Positions 6,314-7,483 of a stretch of 7,483 nt of DNA are shown here, one piece after another. The translations under genes and the position numbers were made by a program. The notes beneath the pieces were generated by a model. It was not told the origin of the DNA. It was given only the letters and a program-made list of their open reading frames with translations, and made no database searches. The stretch's first letter is position 1. The number at the start of each line of letters is the position of its first letter. Source of the stretch: Methanoregulaceae archaeon UBA288 (lineage in GTDB: Archaea; Halobacteriota; Methanomicrobia; Methanomicrobiales; Methanospirillaceae); assembly GCA_002495225.1 (NCBI GenBank), contig DAEF01000112.1, positions 1 to 7,483 on the forward strand. Reading direction: 5' to 3'.

Positions 6314-6320
6314 AGGAGGT
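6314..6320 (+). promoter_or_regulatory. Strong ribosome binding site of the RND gene
   Basis: AGGAGGT three bases before ATG 6324 (spacer CTC) is the closest match to the anti-Shine-Dalgarno sequence in the window. It fixes the start of the transporter gene and suggests efficient independent initiation after the hairpin. Confidence 0.75.
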
Positions 6321-6323
6321 CTC

Positions 6324-7483
6324 ATGAGATCCCCATTCACGCTGCTTGCCGGGCTGATCAACGGGTACCCGAAGGTCGTGGCCGGACTCCTCCTGGTCGT
6401 GCTCGTCGCGTCGCTCTACGGGACGACCCTGATCTCGATGGAGACCGGGACGGACGGCTACCTGGACGCGTCCACCCCCTTCGGCCAGAGTTACAACACC
6501 TACACGACGACCTTCGGCTCCTCCGATGCCGTCATCCTTCTTGTCGAGTCGGACGACTCGACCGGCGTCGAGCAGCTCCAGTTCCTGGACTCGCTCGAGT
6601 CGGACCTGCGCCAGCAGCAGAACGTCGTTTCAGTATCCTCGATCGCCGACCTGGTCATGCAGGCGAACGGCGGGAGGGTCCCGACCTCCGCCGCGGAGGT
6701 GATCGCGATCAAGGCGCAGGTCCCCGCGAGCCTGCTCGACCGGTACGTCCCGTCCAACACCTTCACGTTGGTCCAGATTGCGCTCGACACGGGCCTCTCC
6801 AAAGACCAGAGCACCGCGGCGCTCAACAACGTCCAGTCGCTCGTCTCGAGCTCTGACGTGCCGCCCGGGACCACCGTCTCGGTGACGGGGAGCAGCGCGT
6901 TTGCCCAGCAGATGGGGACCGAGATGGGGATGTCGACGGGCACCCTGGTCGGGGTCGCGATGCTTCTCCTGGTAATCGTCGTGGGACTTCTCTTCGGGTA
7001 CGTCAGCCACCGCTTCCTGCCCGTGCTGATGGTCGGCATGGGCCTGGTCATCACCTTCGGGGTCCTGGGGCTCGCGGGGGTCAAGATCACCATGGCCGCG
7101 ATCGGGGCGTTCCCGATCCTGATCGGCCTCGGCGTCGACTACGCTATCCAGTTCCACGCCCGGCTCGAGGAGGAGGCACGGAAGGGCCTGCTCTCCGAGG
7201 CGATCCGGCACACGATGGAGAACACCGGCCCGGCCGTCTTCTGGGCGATGATCGCGACCACCATGGGCTTTGCGCCCCTCTTCATCTCGCCCATACCGAT
7301 GATCGGGGGCTTTGCGCTCGTCTCGATCACCGGGATCGTGGCCTGCTACGCGGTCTCGCTCGTGGGGATCCCCCTCATCGCCCGGTTGACCGGGTACAGG
7401 CCGAAGGGCGTCCACACGGAGGTCAGCCAGGCGACCGGGCTCGACCGCCTTCTCGCCGCCCTCTCCGTGAGGATCGCGAAGAA
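6324..7483 (+). CDS. RND/MMPL-family exporter, N-terminal half (runs off window)
   Basis: The frame is open from ATG 6324 for 386 codons to the window edge, so only roughly the first half of a usual 750-850-aa protein is present. The order is typical of the RND superfamily, HAE3-like branch: TM1 (about 17-37), a large extracellular loop (about 38-205), then a block of five helices (about 206-226, 230-252, 256-274, 303-321, 327-352). The hallmark GLGVDYAIQFHARLEEEARK (268-287) is present, with the Asp expected in the proton-coupled transport path, followed by the conserved 'ENTGPAVFWAMIATTMGFAPLF' segment (split here: ENTGPAVFW, 299-307, and AMIATTMGFAPLF, 308-320). Such proteins move hydrophobic compounds, lipids or sterol-like molecules across the membrane using the proton or sodium gradient. 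It is probably co-transcribed with the COG1361 gene, which would provide an extracellular partner. The substrate is unknown, and no frameshift is seen in the part present. Confidence 0.93.
   Translation, partial: MRSPFTLLAGLINGYPKVVAGLLLVVLVASLYGTTLISMETGTDGYLDASTPFGQSYNTYTTTFGSSDAVILLVESDDSTGVEQLQFLDSLESDLRQQQNVVSVSSIADLVMQANGGRVPTSAAEVIAIKAQVPASLLDRYVPSNTFTLVQIALDTGLSKDQSTAALNNVQSLVSSSDVPPGTTVSVTGSSAFAQQMGTEMGMSTGTLVGVAMLLLVIVVGLLFGYVSHRFLPVLMVGMGLVITFGVLGLAGVKITMAAIGAFPILIGLGVDYAIQFHARLEEEARKGLLSEAIRHTMENTGPAVFWAMIATTMGFAPLFISPIPMIGGFALVSITGIVACYAVSLVGIPLIARLTGYRPKGVHTEVSQATGLDRLLAALSVRIAK

Noticed and set aside
5000..6856. Plus-strand 618-codon frame overlapping the COG1361 and RND genes
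   Set aside because: It is extremely Arg/Gly/His/Pro-rich, out of phase with two well-supported genes, and open only because of the high GC content.
1..7483. CRISPR arrays, tRNA or rRNA genes, insertion sequences, integrase attachment sites
   Set aside because: No regularly spaced repeats, cloverleaf-like or rRNA-like sequence, transposase motifs or terminal inverted repeats were found when reading the window.

Overview
The window looks like chromosomal DNA of a GC-rich methanogenic archaeon, most likely of the order Methanomicrobiales (a Methanoculleus- or Methanofollis-like lineage). Three things point there: a regulator with an N-terminal helix-turn-helix and three PAS domains, a COG1361 'S-layer-like' protein directly upstream of an RND/MMPL-type exporter, and an AT-rich archaeal-style divergent promoter with a TATA-like box set in very GC-rich coding DNA. 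The genus cannot be fixed from the sequence alone.

Left part (1-2900, all minus strand). In transcription order there is a short-chain dehydrogenase (SDR2, 2899-2065), an acetoacetate-decarboxylase-like gene (1951-1135), a second SDR (SDR1, 1051-218), and the first 46 codons of a small membrane protein (139 to the window edge). SDR1 is intact. SDR2 carries two separate one-base frameshifts, and its repaired length (278 aa) matches SDR1 (277 aa). The decarboxylase-like gene has a good ribosome binding site and ATG, but one extra base immediately after that ATG. These three lesions lie within about 950 bp, while about 4.6 kb of other coding sequence in the window reads cleanly. This suggests a decaying accessory locus rather than random sequence error, although error is not excluded. 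The two SDR genes also share a perfect 39-bp repeat at their 3' ends. If functional, the trio could decarboxylate a beta-keto acid and reduce or oxidise the product, but no substrate can be read from the sequence.

Middle (2900-3530). This 631-bp stretch has no convincing intact gene. Its only notable content is a weak candidate for a broken minus-strand reading frame, with a hydrophobic N-terminal stretch and an in-frame TGA, and a hairpin just past the end of the PAS gene.

Right part (3531-7483). The minus-strand PAS regulator (4820-3531) is divergent from a plus-strand pair: the COG1361 exoprotein with signal peptide and C-terminal membrane anchor (4965-6266), and an RND-family transporter that runs off the window (from 6324). 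The pair is probably one operon with a GGCCGGCC hairpin between the genes. The 144-bp divergent region holds a TATA-like box and a 17-bp imperfect dyad that could be an operator.

No clearly new biological system is visible. The most informative anomalies are the locally clustered frameshifts in the SDR/decarboxylase locus, the 39-bp identity between diverged paralogs, and the loss of the second active-site lysine in the decarboxylase-like protein.
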